DNA of 64,000 nucleotides, taken from assembly GCF_003313325.1 (NCBI RefSeq), contig NZ_QMHQ01000003.1:826408-890407 (forward strand). Direction: 5' to 3'. The translations under genes and the position numbers were made by a program. The DNA comes from Pedobacter namyangjuensis. GTDB taxonomy: Bacteria; Bacteroidota; Bacteroidia; Sphingobacteriales; Sphingobacteriaceae. The notes beneath the pieces are model-generated. The model did not search any database. It saw only the letters and a list, made by a program, of their open reading frames with translations, and was not told where the DNA came from. Of the stretch, positions 9,182 through 18,297 are shown piece after piece. Numbering within the stretch: position 1 is the stretch's first letter; the number at the start of each line of letters is the position of its first letter.

Positions 9182-10144
9182 ATGGGTTTATTCGATTTTT
9201 TCAAGAAAAAAGAAACTGCTCCTGAGGCTCAAGAAGCTTTAGATAAAGGTCTCGAAAAAACTAAAGAAGGTTTTTTTAGTAAAATCACAAAAGCTGTTGC
9301 CGGCAAATCTACCGTTGATGATGAGGTGCTCGACAACCTTGAAGAGGTACTTGTAACTTCTGATGTTGGCGTTACTACCACCTTAAAAATAATTGACCGT
9401 ATACAAGCTCGTGTTGCTAAAGACAAATATGTTTCTACTTCAGAATTAAACAATCTGCTTAGAGATGAGATACAACTTTTACTTGCGGAAAATAACAGCA
9501 ACGATTTTAGAACTTTCGAATACGGCGACCACAAACCTTATGTAATTATGGTTGTTGGCGTTAATGGTGTTGGCAAAACTACCACTATTGGCAAACTTGC
9601 CCATAAATTAAAAAACGAAAATCTTAAAGTAGTTTTAGGCGCTGCCGATACTTTTAGAGCTGCCGCTGTTGATCAAATTAAGCTTTGGGGCGAACGCGTT
9701 GGTGTTAGAGTTGTTGCACAAGCAATGGGGTCTGATCCAGCTTCGGTAGCCTTTGATACTCTGCAATCTGCCGTTGCAAATAAAGAAGATGTTGTAATTA
9801 TTGATACAGCTGGTCGTTTACATAACAAAGTTGGTTTAATGAACGAATTAGGTAAAATAAAAAATGTGATGCAAAAGGTTGTTCCCAATGCACCACACGA
9901 AATTTTACTCGTACTAGATGGTTCTACCGGCCAAAATGCATTCGAGCAATGTAAACAATTTACAGAAGCCACAGACGTTAACGCTTTAGCTATTACTAAA
10001 TTAGACGGAACCGCTAAAGGTGGTGTCGTTATTGGAATTTCCGATCAATTTAAAATTCCTGTAAAATATATAGGCGTTGGCGAAAAAATGGATGACCTAC
10101 AACTCTTCGATAAAAAAGAATTTGTAAGCTCGCTTTTTAAATAA
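9182..10144 (+). CDS. ftsY: Signal recognition particle receptor FtsY
   Basis: SRP-receptor GTPase that docks ribosome-SRP complexes at the inner membrane for co-translational insertion. The 320 residues contain a short helical N domain, G1 VGVNGVGKTTTIGK near residue 125, the insertion-box motif DTFRAAAVDQ, G3 DTAGRL near 207, G4 TKLDGTAKGG, and a C-terminal closing helix. The acidic A domain of E. coli FtsY is absent, leaving only a short lysine-rich amphipathic start (MGLFDFFKKKE) that probably contacts lipid. It follows the ribosomal cluster after a terminator and is followed by rimO on the same strand. Confidence 0.97.
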   Translation: MGLFDFFKKKETAPEAQEALDKGLEKTKEGFFSKITKAVAGKSTVDDEVLDNLEEVLVTSDVGVTTTLKIIDRIQARVAKDKYVSTSELNNLLRDEIQLLLAENNSNDFRTFEYGDHKPYVIMVVGVNGVGKTTTIGKLAHKLKNENLKVVLGAADTFRAAAVDQIKLWGERVGVRVVAQAMGSDPASVAFDTLQSAVANKEDVVIIDTAGRLHNKVGLMNELGKIKNVMQKVVPNAPHEILLVLDGSTGQNAFEQCKQFTEATDVNALAITKLDGTAKGGVVIGISDQFKIPVKYIGVGEKMDDLQLFDKKEFVSSLFK

Positions 10145-10226
10145 ACTCTAAAGCAAATCTTAACGTCCCCACTAATACTTATTTTGGGTTGATTTTAAAT
10201 CTCCCCTCCCATTGCTATATAAAAAT

Positions 10227-11558
10227 ATGATTACTAAAAACAAACAGATTAAACCAATTGCCAAACCAAAAATTAACGTTATTACTTTAGGTTGTTCAAA
10301 AAACACTTACGACTCTGAGGTTCTAATGGGACAATTGCGTGGAAACAATTTATCTGTTGAACACGAGGCCAATAGCATGGGCAAAAACGATATCGTTGTA
10401 ATTAACACCTGTGGTTTTATAGACAATGCAAAGCAAGAATCTATAGATACCATCTTACAGTATAGCCAGCTAAAAGACGAAGGAAAAGTTGGGAAAGTAA
10501 TTGTTACTGGCTGTTTATCTGAAAGATATAAACCCGAATTAGAATCAGAAATTACCAATGTCGATGCATTTTTTGGCACCAACGATTTACAAAATATATT
10601 GCACAGTTTAGGTGCAAACTATAAGCACGAGTTAATTGGAGAACGTTTATTAACTACTCCATCGCATTTTGCTTATTTTAAAATTGCCGAGGGATGTAAT
10701 CGCCCTTGTTCTTTTTGCGCTATTCCGCTTATGCGTGGTAAACATGTTTCTAGAGACATGAATGAGCTGGTAAATGAAGCCAAAATTTTGGCAGCGAACG
10801 GAACCAAAGAATTAATTTTAATTGCGCAAGACCTTACTTATTACGGGTTAGACATTTATGGCAAACGTAATTTAGATGAGCTTTTAAGACGGTTATCTGA
10901 CGTGAACGGCATAGAATGGATTAGACTGCAGTACGCTTATCCGTCTGGTTTCCCTATGGAGATTTTAGATGCGATGAACGAACGTGAGAATATTTGCAAG
11001 TATTTAGATATGCCTTTGCAACATATTACCGACAATATGCTAAAATCAATGCGTAGAGGTATTAACAAGCAAAAAACCATCGATATTGTTAACGAAATAC
11101 GTGCTAAAGTTCCAAACATCGCTATGCGTACTACTTTAATTTGTGGTTACCCAGGCGAAACCGAGAGGGATTTTGAGGAAATGTATAACTGGGTAGAAGA
11201 AACGCGTTTCGATAGATTAGGTTGTTTTACCTATTCTCACGAAGAAAAAACCCATGCCCACCAGCTGGTTGATGATGTACCTGAAGAAGTAAAGCAAGAA
11301 CGTGTTGATGCCATTATGGAACTGCAACAAGGTATCTCTTTTGATATAAACCAAGAAAAAGTTGGCAATACCTATAAGGTTTTGGTTGATAGAAAAGAAG
11401 GTGATTTCTTTGTTGGCCGTACAGAATTCGACTCTCCAGAGGTAGATAACGAAGTTTTAATTGATGCAAACTCTGGCTACGCAGCAACCGGAAGTTTTGT
11501 TAACGTTAAAATAGATCGTGCAGAGGATTTTGATCTATATGGACAAATTGTAAAATAA
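10227..11558 (+). CDS. rimO: Ribosomal protein S12 methylthiotransferase RimO
   Basis: Radical-SAM enzyme adding a methylthio group to the conserved Asp of ribosomal protein S12. The N-terminal UPF0004 domain has the three Cys that hold the second 4Fe-4S cluster (C23, C62, C96). The radical-SAM motif CNRPCSFC gives C157, C161 and C164, and a C-terminal TRAM domain (YKVLVDRKEGDFFVGRTEFD region) binds the substrate. The ATG at 10227 was chosen over a TTG 15 nt upstream. Length (443 residues) is normal. It lies between ftsY and bshC, 82 bp after ftsY. Confidence 0.96.
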   Translation: MITKNKQIKPIAKPKINVITLGCSKNTYDSEVLMGQLRGNNLSVEHEANSMGKNDIVVINTCGFIDNAKQESIDTILQYSQLKDEGKVGKVIVTGCLSERYKPELESEITNVDAFFGTNDLQNILHSLGANYKHELIGERLLTTPSHFAYFKIAEGCNRPCSFCAIPLMRGKHVSRDMNELVNEAKILAANGTKELILIAQDLTYYGLDIYGKRNLDELLRRLSDVNGIEWIRLQYAYPSGFPMEILDAMNERENICKYLDMPLQHITDNMLKSMRRGINKQKTIDIVNEIRAKVPNIAMRTTLICGYPGETERDFEEMYNWVEETRFDRLGCFTYSHEEKTHAHQLVDDVPEEVKQERVDAIMELQQGISFDINQEKVGNTYKVLVDRKEGDFFVGRTEFDSPEVDNEVLIDANSGYAATGSFVNVKIDRAEDFDLYGQIVK

Positions 11559-11606
11559 ACCATACGCCGAAAAATGTTTTGTATTTTAGTTTAATTTAGC
11601 AAACAC

Positions 11607-13196
11607 ATGAAGGCTAAATATATCTCTTATCAGGATACGCATTCGTTTTCTAAACTCGTTTTAGATTACGTAAATGACGAGGAATTCTTAAAGTCGTTTT
11701 ACAGTTTCCGCCCAGATATGGATGGTTTGAAACAAGCTGTCGACGCAAGAAATTTTAAAGGAAACCGTACAGAACTTGTAGCCGTTTTAACACGTCAATA
11801 TCAAAACGTTAAAACTAATAAATCCGTTAAGCACAATATTGATTCTTTAGCTCAAGAGAATACTTTTACAATAACTACTGGCCACCAATTAAATCTTTTT
11901 ACCGGCCCACTATATTTTATCTACAAAATTGTAACCGCAATTAATTTAGCACTTGAGCTCAAAATTGCTTATCCAGAGAAAAATTTTGTACCGGTTTATT
12001 GGATGGCTACCGAAGATCACGATTTTGAAGAAATCAATCACGTTAGTGTAGATGAGAAAAATATTAGCTGGATACAACAAACTAATGGCGCAACAGGCCG
12101 ACTAGATACCAAAACCGTAGCTGCTGCAGTTTTAGCCTATAAAGGTTACTTGGGTATTAGTAAAAATGGCAAAAAATTAGCCAAGTTGGTAGAAAACGCT
12201 TATTTGAATAATAATAATCTGGCGGATGCAACCCGTGTTCTCGTAAATAGCCTATTCGAAAACTATGGTTTAGTTATTGTCGATGCCGATGACCCGACCT
12301 TAAAACGTCAGTTTTGCGACATCATTAAAGAAGATATTACCGAACAACGCAGTGCTGATTTAACTGTAAAAACTAGCGAAGCATTAGAAAAACAAGGTTA
12401 TAAAACGCAAGTAAATGGAAGAGATATAAATTTCTTTTATCTGCAAGATAATCTTCGCGAACGCATTGTAGAGAAAGACGGAAAATTCGTTGTAAAAAAC
12501 ACCGACATTAATTTTACTAGAGAAGAAATAATTGCAGAAATTGAGGCTAATCCAGAACGTTTTAGTCCTAATGTGATTATGCGCCCGCTTTACCAGGAAG
12601 TTATTTTACCAAACATAGCCTACATTGGTGGTGGTGCCGAGGTTTCATATTGGATGCAACTTAAAGCTAATTTTGATTATTATGAAATTGACTTTCCTGT
12701 ACTCTTATTACGTAATTCTGCATTGTTAGTTGACAAACGTAGTGCAGAAAACATGAATAAATTAGGCTTTAATTTCGAAGATATTTTTCTGCCGACAGAA
12801 GATTTACAAACTATTTGGACTAAGAAAAATAGCGAATCGCAGATAACGCTTGATGATGACAGAAGAGCGTTGCAAGCAGTTTTTGACAAGATTAAGCTTA
12901 ATGCTTTTAAAATTGATAAAACGCTTGAAAACTCTGCAGATGCTGCAAAAACAAAAACCAATCGTCTACTAGAAAATTTAGAGAAGAAATTTTTGAGAGC
13001 CGAAAAAAGAAAACACGAAATATCACTAAATCAAATTGAGAACGTAAAAAATCGTCTTTTCCCTAACGGCACATTGCAAGAACGCGTAGTAAACCTGGCA
13101 CCCATGTATGTGAATTATGGCGATGATTTTATTTCCTCTTTGATAGAGAATTTTCAGCCTTTAGGTGGAGATTTTACTTTATTGCTTCCAAGCTAA
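11607..13196 (+). CDS. bshC: Bacillithiol biosynthesis cysteine-adding enzyme BshC
   Basis: Adds cysteine to GlcN-malate in the last step of bacillithiol synthesis, the low-molecular-weight thiol used instead of glutathione. The 529-residue protein has the family signatures TITTGHQLNLFTGPLYF near residue 90, VPVYWMATEDHDFEEIN near 130, a central Rossmann-like core, and a C-terminal coiled coil (KKFLRAEKRKHEISLNQ) used for dimerisation. Length is normal. It starts 48 bp after rimO, probably with its own promoter. BshA and BshB are expected elsewhere in the genome. A 64-bp spacer with an 11-bp direct duplication separates it from the dehydrogenase. Confidence 0.95.
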   Translation: MKAKYISYQDTHSFSKLVLDYVNDEEFLKSFYSFRPDMDGLKQAVDARNFKGNRTELVAVLTRQYQNVKTNKSVKHNIDSLAQENTFTITTGHQLNLFTGPLYFIYKIVTAINLALELKIAYPEKNFVPVYWMATEDHDFEEINHVSVDEKNISWIQQTNGATGRLDTKTVAAAVLAYKGYLGISKNGKKLAKLVENAYLNNNNLADATRVLVNSLFENYGLVIVDADDPTLKRQFCDIIKEDITEQRSADLTVKTSEALEKQGYKTQVNGRDINFFYLQDNLRERIVEKDGKFVVKNTDINFTREEIIAEIEANPERFSPNVIMRPLYQEVILPNIAYIGGGAEVSYWMQLKANFDYYEIDFPVLLLRNSALLVDKRSAENMNKLGFNFEDIFLPTEDLQTIWTKKNSESQITLDDDRRALQAVFDKIKLNAFKIDKTLENSADAAKTKTNRLLENLEKKFLRAEKRKHEISLNQIENVKNRLFPNGTLQERVVNLAPMYVNYGDDFISSLIENFQPLGGDFTLLLPS

Positions 13197-13260
13197 AAGA
13201 CTAAAGCTTAAAGGCTAAAGCAATCTCACTTCTCATATCTAAATACTCATATCTAACAAA

Positions 13261-14343
13261 ATGAACTTTATAACTTTTACCGAAGAAAAACTTAGAACAT
13301 TTACCTCTTCTGTTTTTACCAAAATGGGATGTTCTGATGAGCATGCGAAACTTGCCACCGATGTATTAATCAAATCAGATTTGCGTGGCATAGACTCCCA
13401 TGGCGTTGCTCGTTTAAGCGGTTATGTAAGGCTTTGGGAAAAGAAAAGAATAAATGCTAAGCCTAATATCAAAATTGTTCACGAAACGCCAACTACCGCA
13501 ACAATAGACGGCGATGCAGGCTTAGGCTTAGTTGTTGCACCCTTTGCAATGGAGGTAGCAATAGAAAAGGCAGAAAAATATGGTAGTGGTTGGGTTTCCG
13601 TTAAAAACTCAAACCATTTTGGAATCGCTGGCTACCATTCGCTTATGGCGGTAGAAAAAGACATGATCGGTATCAGCATGACTAATGCAAGTCCATTGGT
13701 TGCGCCCACTTACGCTAACGAACGTTTATTAGGCACCAACCCAATGTGTTATGCTTTTCCGGCTGGCAAATATCCTCCCGTGGTAGTAGATATGGCAACG
13801 GCTGCGGCGGCTAATGGCAAACTGGAAATCGCCCAAAGGGCAAATAAAAATGTACCAGAGGGATGGATTCAAGATAAAACAGGTAAAATTTCAATTGATC
13901 CTAATGAACTAAAAAATGGCGGTTCTTTGTTGCCATTAGGTAGCGATAAGGACCATGGAAGCCATAAGGGCTACGGTTTAAGCGCAACGGTAGATATTTT
14001 ATCAGCTGTGCTTTCTGGAGCAAATTACGGTCCCTGGGTGCCACCCTTTGTTGCATTTCTGGAGCCTTCCGCAAATCCGGTTGGAGAAGGCTTAGGGCAT
14101 TTTTTAGGCGCAATGAGTGTAAATGGATTTCGCCCTGCGCAAGAGTTTAAAGACCATTTAGATAATTGGATCGAAAGATTTAAAAGTGCCAAAACAATTG
14201 ATACTGATAAAAAAGTAATTATTCCTGGCGAACCAGAACATGAATTTGAGCAAGAACGCAAAAAAAATGGTATTCCGATAATTGATGTTGTTGTTAAGGA
14301 TTTGAATGAACTTGCATCTAAGCTCGGAATTGAAGGTTTGTAA
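13261..14343 (+). CDS. Ldh family (malate/L-lactate/ureidoglycolate-type) NAD(P)-dependent oxidoreductase
   Basis: A 360-residue member of the LDH2/MDH2 family, unrelated in fold to classical lactate dehydrogenase. Family landmarks are SDLRGIDSHGVARL near residue 40 with the catalytic His, VSVKNSNHFGIAGYH near 115, GTNPMCYAFP near 160, and KGYGLSATVDILSAVLSG near 235. It reduces or oxidises a 2-oxo/2-hydroxy acid with NAD(P)H; the substrate cannot be read from sequence alone (malate, lactate, sulfolactate and dehydro-gulonate are all known in the family). It is last in the + strand run and ends at a 12-bp palindrome facing the convergent DUF4139 gene. Confidence 0.9.
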   Translation: MNFITFTEEKLRTFTSSVFTKMGCSDEHAKLATDVLIKSDLRGIDSHGVARLSGYVRLWEKKRINAKPNIKIVHETPTTATIDGDAGLGLVVAPFAMEVAIEKAEKYGSGWVSVKNSNHFGIAGYHSLMAVEKDMIGISMTNASPLVAPTYANERLLGTNPMCYAFPAGKYPPVVVDMATAAAANGKLEIAQRANKNVPEGWIQDKTGKISIDPNELKNGGSLLPLGSDKDHGSHKGYGLSATVDILSAVLSGANYGPWVPPFVAFLEPSANPVGEGLGHFLGAMSVNGFRPAQEFKDHLDNWIERFKSAKTIDTDKKVIIPGEPEHEFEQERKKNGIPIIDVVVKDLNELASKLGIEGL

Positions 14344-14348
14344 CTGAA

Positions 14349-14381
14349 AATCCTCACAGGTTCTAAAACCCTGTGAGGATT
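14349..14381. repeat. Perfect 12-bp intergenic palindrome between convergent genes
   Basis: AATCCTCACAGG (14349-14360) pairs perfectly with CCTGTGAGGATT (14370-14381) around a 9-nt loop. Neither side has a proper T-tract, so it is not a classical terminator, though it can fold in both transcripts of the convergent pair. It may be a dispersed palindromic element; only one copy was seen in the window. Confidence 0.7.
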
Positions 14382-14390
14382 GAATAAATC

Positions 14391-16256
14391 CTACTCTAAG
14401 TTAATAGGTTTATTTTTAGGATATTTTACCTGATATTTTAGCACTAACTTCTTTTGTTCATTTGGTTGCAACAACATTTGCCATGTAAGCTTGCCATTTG
14501 TTTCATCAAGCTTTGCTTTAGAAATTTCTTGTTTCTCTACTGTAATATCACTGCTTGTTGCTAAAGGCAATTGATCTTCAACAATTAAATTAATAGCCTG
14601 CGATTTTCTGTTTTTAATATCGATAACAAAATGTCTACTGTCTCGTTGAGAAGAACCGATAAATTGTTTTTCATTAAAATCTTTTTGTTTTTCGCGTTTA
14701 ATTACCACGTTTTTATCTACACCTAAAGAAATTTTTAAAGTGTCTGATGCGGTTTGTACGTCTAACAAAGTTTTGCCTAGAAACGTGCCCTCAAAAAACA
14801 CACTTGCCTCTCCACTAATCAGGTTGATTTGATCAAAACCACTAATTTTTGCGGTTAAAAATGCATCTTCAGTAATTTTTGGCGCTGCATAATATTCGTA
14901 TTCAGCATTAAAATCATAATTGCCAATATCAACAGTAAACTGTTTTCCATCACTTAATATTGTGTAAGGGTTTTTGATATCAAAAGTTACGTTTGTTTGC
15001 TTTTGTACAGTACTAACCTCAACAGCTGTAGAAGTTAACTCCCTAGCTCTAACTGGGGCCGCCGACAATCCTCTAATCATCGTTTTTGAATTACCAGCGC
15101 CTACTACCACAACCTCGTTTAATGACTGAGAATCTTCTTGCAACCTAAAGTTTAAAACTGCAGAACTAGCATATAATTCTTGCGTAACAAAACCTAAATA
15201 ACTTACAACTAATGAATTATTACCCGCCGGAAGTTGCATTGTATAATTTCCGTTTGCATCTGAAGTTGTACCTATTGAACTTCCCTTAACGCGAATGCTG
15301 GCCCCAGGAATACTTTCTCCGTTATTATCGGTAATTTTTCCCTTTACAACTCTCACAGCAGAAGTAGCTGATCCAAATCCGTAACCAGCACTTAAAAAAC
15401 CTAAATTATAATTACCCAATTCTGGCTTAATCTGATCTGATTTCGGGTTTCCAGATGATAAAGTAAACCTCACATTCTTCCAGTCTTCGCCCGAATTTTG
15501 AGAAACGTTAGCCTTGTAAACCAACTCTACCGGACTCGAAACGTCTTTTGCTCTAATATCATAACTCGGATACCAAGCCGCATTAGCCACCATATACGTT
15601 AAGGAGAATTTTCCTTTGGTTGCATTTTTAGCAGAAACCTTAACTACAACGTCGTTAGAATTTCCTAAAGATTTTCCATCGACCTCAGCAATCTGGTTTC
15701 TGTATTTGTTTTGCGAAAGCTGAAGTTTTGCTATCTCTTTACCAATTTCAATTTGTTTATTTTTTGCATCTGTTAATCGCTGTTTTTGAAAATCCAAGGC
15801 AGCTTTAAACTTTGCCAAATCGTAATTAACATTTGGCCCCATTACCACTTGGTTTTTGATCAACATATCTTCTTCCGCTTTGTAAACTTCGCTTTCGTTG
15901 CGTAAGGTTGCAATCTTATCGTTTAACTCAGTTACAGTGGTTAAGTAGGTGCTTTTAAGTTCAGAGTTTTTCTTTTCCAACAAGAAATTTTTCTGTTGTG
16001 TAACAGATAGAATAGTAAAATTCCCTTCGCCTTTGGCTTGTATACTTTGGGTTTCTATTGCAGATGACAAACCTGAAAAAACCAGTAAACTTACACCTTG
16101 TGGCAAATCTATTTGTTCGGTATTTCTGAAAACCTGTGCACCACTTATAAATACAGTTACGTTAGAGATTTTAGAGTTTACAGCAATTTGATTTTCTTGG
16201 GCATTTAGAATAACACTGGTAAAGAAAAGCGTTAACACGAGTAGGCATTTTTTCAT
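14391..16256 (-). CDS. DUF4139 / MuiA-like secreted protein with inserted carboxypeptidase-regulatory domain
   Basis: 621 residues with signal peptide (MKKCLLVLTLFFTSVILNAQ). The N-terminal DUF4140-like segment (VTVFISGAQVFR) is followed by a coiled coil (about 85-185) and a DUF4139 region (YMVANAAWYPSYDIRA; NVSQNSGEDWKNV) that ends LKYQVKYPKN. Residues about 300-390 are an extra module, KGKITDNNGESIPGASIRVK through LNEVVVVGAG, matching the N-terminal domain plus TonB-box-like stretch of SusC receptors, although no barrel follows. MuiA-type proteins have no defined activity; the name comes from a mucoidy phenotype. The location is periplasm or outer membrane. It is convergent with the Ldh gene and separated by a terminator from lepB upstream. 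Confidence 0.88.
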   Translation of the reverse strand: MKKCLLVLTLFFTSVILNAQENQIAVNSKISNVTVFISGAQVFRNTEQIDLPQGVSLLVFSGLSSAIETQSIQAKGEGNFTILSVTQQKNFLLEKKNSELKSTYLTTVTELNDKIATLRNESEVYKAEEDMLIKNQVVMGPNVNYDLAKFKAALDFQKQRLTDAKNKQIEIGKEIAKLQLSQNKYRNQIAEVDGKSLGNSNDVVVKVSAKNATKGKFSLTYMVANAAWYPSYDIRAKDVSSPVELVYKANVSQNSGEDWKNVRFTLSSGNPKSDQIKPELGNYNLGFLSAGYGFGSATSAVRVVKGKITDNNGESIPGASIRVKGSSIGTTSDANGNYTMQLPAGNNSLVVSYLGFVTQELYASSAVLNFRLQEDSQSLNEVVVVGAGNSKTMIRGLSAAPVRARELTSTAVEVSTVQKQTNVTFDIKNPYTILSDGKQFTVDIGNYDFNAEYEYYAAPKITEDAFLTAKISGFDQINLISGEASVFFEGTFLGKTLLDVQTASDTLKISLGVDKNVVIKREKQKDFNEKQFIGSSQRDSRHFVIDIKNRKSQAINLIVEDQLPLATSSDITVEKQEISKAKLDETNGKLTWQMLLQPNEQKKLVLKYQVKYPKNKPINLE

Positions 16257-16312
16257 AATTTTAGATTTTAATAATTAGATGCAAGAAAAGAGAGAATTAC
16301 ACAAACGGGCAT

Positions 16313-16341
16313 AAAAAAAGCCCTGCAATGTTTGCAAGGCT
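16313..16341 (-). terminator. Terminator of the parA-lepB operon
   Basis: On the minus strand a 10-bp stem (AGCCTTGCAA with TTGCAGGGCT, one wobble) closes a 3-nt loop and runs into a T-rich tract, about 20 nt after the lepB stop. Confidence 0.85.
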
Positions 16342-16362
16342 CTCTGTGTCAATTTCTATTTT

Positions 16363-17550
16363 TTAGTTTATACCTCTAAAAAGTCTACTCCATCTAATTT
16401 TACTAAACCAAGATCCCTCACCGTCAAAGCTCATCCAAATAAACAAAGCTTTACCTACAATGTGATCTTCTGGCACAAAACCCCAAACCCTTGAATCTGC
16501 AGAATTATGGCGATTGTCACCCATCATCCAATAATAATCCATTTTAAAAGTATATTCTGTAGCTTTCTTTCCATTTACCAACCAGTCTGCACCAACTTTT
16601 TCCAACTTATTGCCTTCGTAAATTCTAATACTTCTTTCGTAAAATGGCATAGTAAGGCTGTCCAATTTAATCGTCCAACCTTTTTTAGGTACGATGATAG
16701 GACCAAAATTGTCCACGTTCCAAGCATATTTACGATTATGCGGAAAAATATCCTGATCATACTGTCCCTTTGGAGCTAAACCTTCGGTAACCGATTTTAC
16801 ATATTCTGAAGATTTAACTTTTGCGATAAGTTCTGGCGTTCCATCAAACTGATAACTGAAATTATCCATTTGAGAGATTTTAAAACCCATTTCCTGAAAC
16901 GGTGTTAGGTTAATCTCAGACGTTTTAAAAGTTACCATGTACGATACAAATCCTGTATTTTTCAAAGGTTCTTTTTTACCATTAACAATAGCAACGCCAC
17001 CCTCCATTGCAACGGTATCACCCGCAATTGCAATACAACGTTTAATAAAGTTCTCACGCTTATCAACCGGTCGGCTGGTTATTGGATGTGTAGAATTAAC
17101 TTCCTGCCATCCAAATCTATCTACCATGCGGTAGTAGTTATCATTTTGTGCATCCAATGCAACTGTATCTCCCTCTGGAAAATTAAATACAACAACGTCG
17201 TTTCTTTTAATGTCTTGGAAACCTGGCAACCTTCTGTATTTCCACTGAACGCCATCATAATATGCCTTTGTAGTAGCAGTTAGCGGTAAGGTATGGTGCG
17301 AAAAAGGGAAAGCTACCGGTGTCATCGGAATACGAGCACCATAGTTTACTTTACTTACGAATAAAAAATCGCCCACCAATAAAGAGCGCTCCATTGAACC
17401 CGAAGGAATGGTATATGCCTCTATAAAAAATACTCTGATAATGGTTGCCGCTACAACTGCAAAAATAATTGCATCTGTCCATTCTCTGGTTTTGCTTTTT
17501 TTCTTTTTGGGTTGATTGTTATTATTTTTCTTCCAGAATTTCCAGTTCAT
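16363..17550 (-). CDS. lepB: Signal peptidase I
   Basis: Membrane-bound serine/lysine protease that removes Sec signal peptides. After a lysine-rich cytoplasmic start there is one membrane anchor (about 26-43), then YTIPSGSMERS with catalytic Ser52, KRCIAIAGDTV with the general-base Lys near 170, and the C-terminal box MMGDNRHNSADSR. At 395 residues it is longer than E. coli-type cores because about 120 residues lie between the Lys box and the last box, as usual in Bacteroidota. It follows dapB with a 3-bp gap and closes the operon parA-parB-DUF5683-dapB-lepB. Confidence 0.96.
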   Translation of the reverse strand: MNWKFWKKNNNNQPKKKKSKTREWTDAIIFAVVAATIIRVFFIEAYTIPSGSMERSLLVGDFLFVSKVNYGARIPMTPVAFPFSHHTLPLTATTKAYYDGVQWKYRRLPGFQDIKRNDVVVFNFPEGDTVALDAQNDNYYRMVDRFGWQEVNSTHPITSRPVDKRENFIKRCIAIAGDTVAMEGGVAIVNGKKEPLKNTGFVSYMVTFKTSEINLTPFQEMGFKISQMDNFSYQFDGTPELIAKVKSSEYVKSVTEGLAPKGQYDQDIFPHNRKYAWNVDNFGPIIVPKKGWTIKLDSLTMPFYERSIRIYEGNKLEKVGADWLVNGKKATEYTFKMDYYWMMGDNRHNSADSRVWGFVPEDHIVGKALFIWMSFDGEGSWFSKIRWSRLFRGIN

Positions 17551-17553
17551 ATT

Positions 17554-18297
17554 TTAAGCATTAAAATTAAAAACATCGGCAATGTTATAAAAGCCTTGTT
17601 TATTTAATAGCCACTCTGCCGCTACTACTGCTCCTAAAGCAAAGCCAGCTCGGTTGTGTGCGGTGTGTTTTATTTCGATATCATCAACCTCAGAACTGTA
17701 AACAACAGTATGTGTACCCGGTACGTTTTCTATTCTGTGCGATTCGATTAACAATTGTTCGTTTTTAATTACATCAGGTATTGGTGTGCCGACAACTTCA
17801 TTTAGCCATTCGCTTTTGCGCTCTACCTCATCTATAATTCCTTCGGCTATTGTCATTGCCGTTCCGCTTGGTGCATCAAGTTTCTGCGTATGGTGTATTT
17901 CCTCAACTTGCACATCGTAAGCCGGATAATTGTTCATCAGCTTTGCCAATACTTTGTTAAGGTGAAAAAATAAATTTACCCCGATACTAAAGTTAGAGCC
18001 ATAAAGTAACGCATTGTTACTCTTAAGGCAATCATTTTTTATTTCTTGTAAACTACCGTACCAACCAGTGGTACCAACAACAACTGGCAAGCTAGCCTCA
18101 AAACATTTGTAAATGTTGTCTACCGCAGCGTCTGGCGCACTAAAATCTATTGCAACATCTGCTTTTTTTAGATTCTCCTTGTTTAAATCTGCCAAATTAT
18201 CAGCAGTAATTTTTAACACAATTTCATGACCTCTTTCTAAAGCAAAACGTTCTATAATCTGACCCATTTTGCCATATCCTAATAAAGCTATTTTCAT
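17554..18297 (-). CDS. dapB: 4-hydroxy-tetrahydrodipicolinate reductase
   Basis: NAD(P)H-dependent step of the diaminopimelate/lysine pathway, supplying peptidoglycan precursor. The 247 residues start with a Rossmann glycine motif (ALLGYGKMGQ), carry VVGTTGWYG and SNFSIGVNLF, and the active-site signature HHTQKLDAPSGTA near residue 145 with the catalytic His/Lys pair. The length is slightly short, as in other Bacteroidota DapB. The first codon overlaps the end of the DUF5683 gene (4 bp), so the two are probably translationally coupled. Confidence 0.96.
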   Translation of the reverse strand: MKIALLGYGKMGQIIERFALERGHEIVLKITADNLADLNKENLKKADVAIDFSAPDAAVDNIYKCFEASLPVVVGTTGWYGSLQEIKNDCLKSNNALLYGSNFSIGVNLFFHLNKVLAKLMNNYPAYDVQVEEIHHTQKLDAPSGTAMTIAEGIIDEVERKSEWLNEVVGTPIPDVIKNEQLLIESHRIENVPGTHTVVYSSEVDDIEIKHTAHNRAGFALGAVVAAEWLLNKQGFYNIADVFNFNA

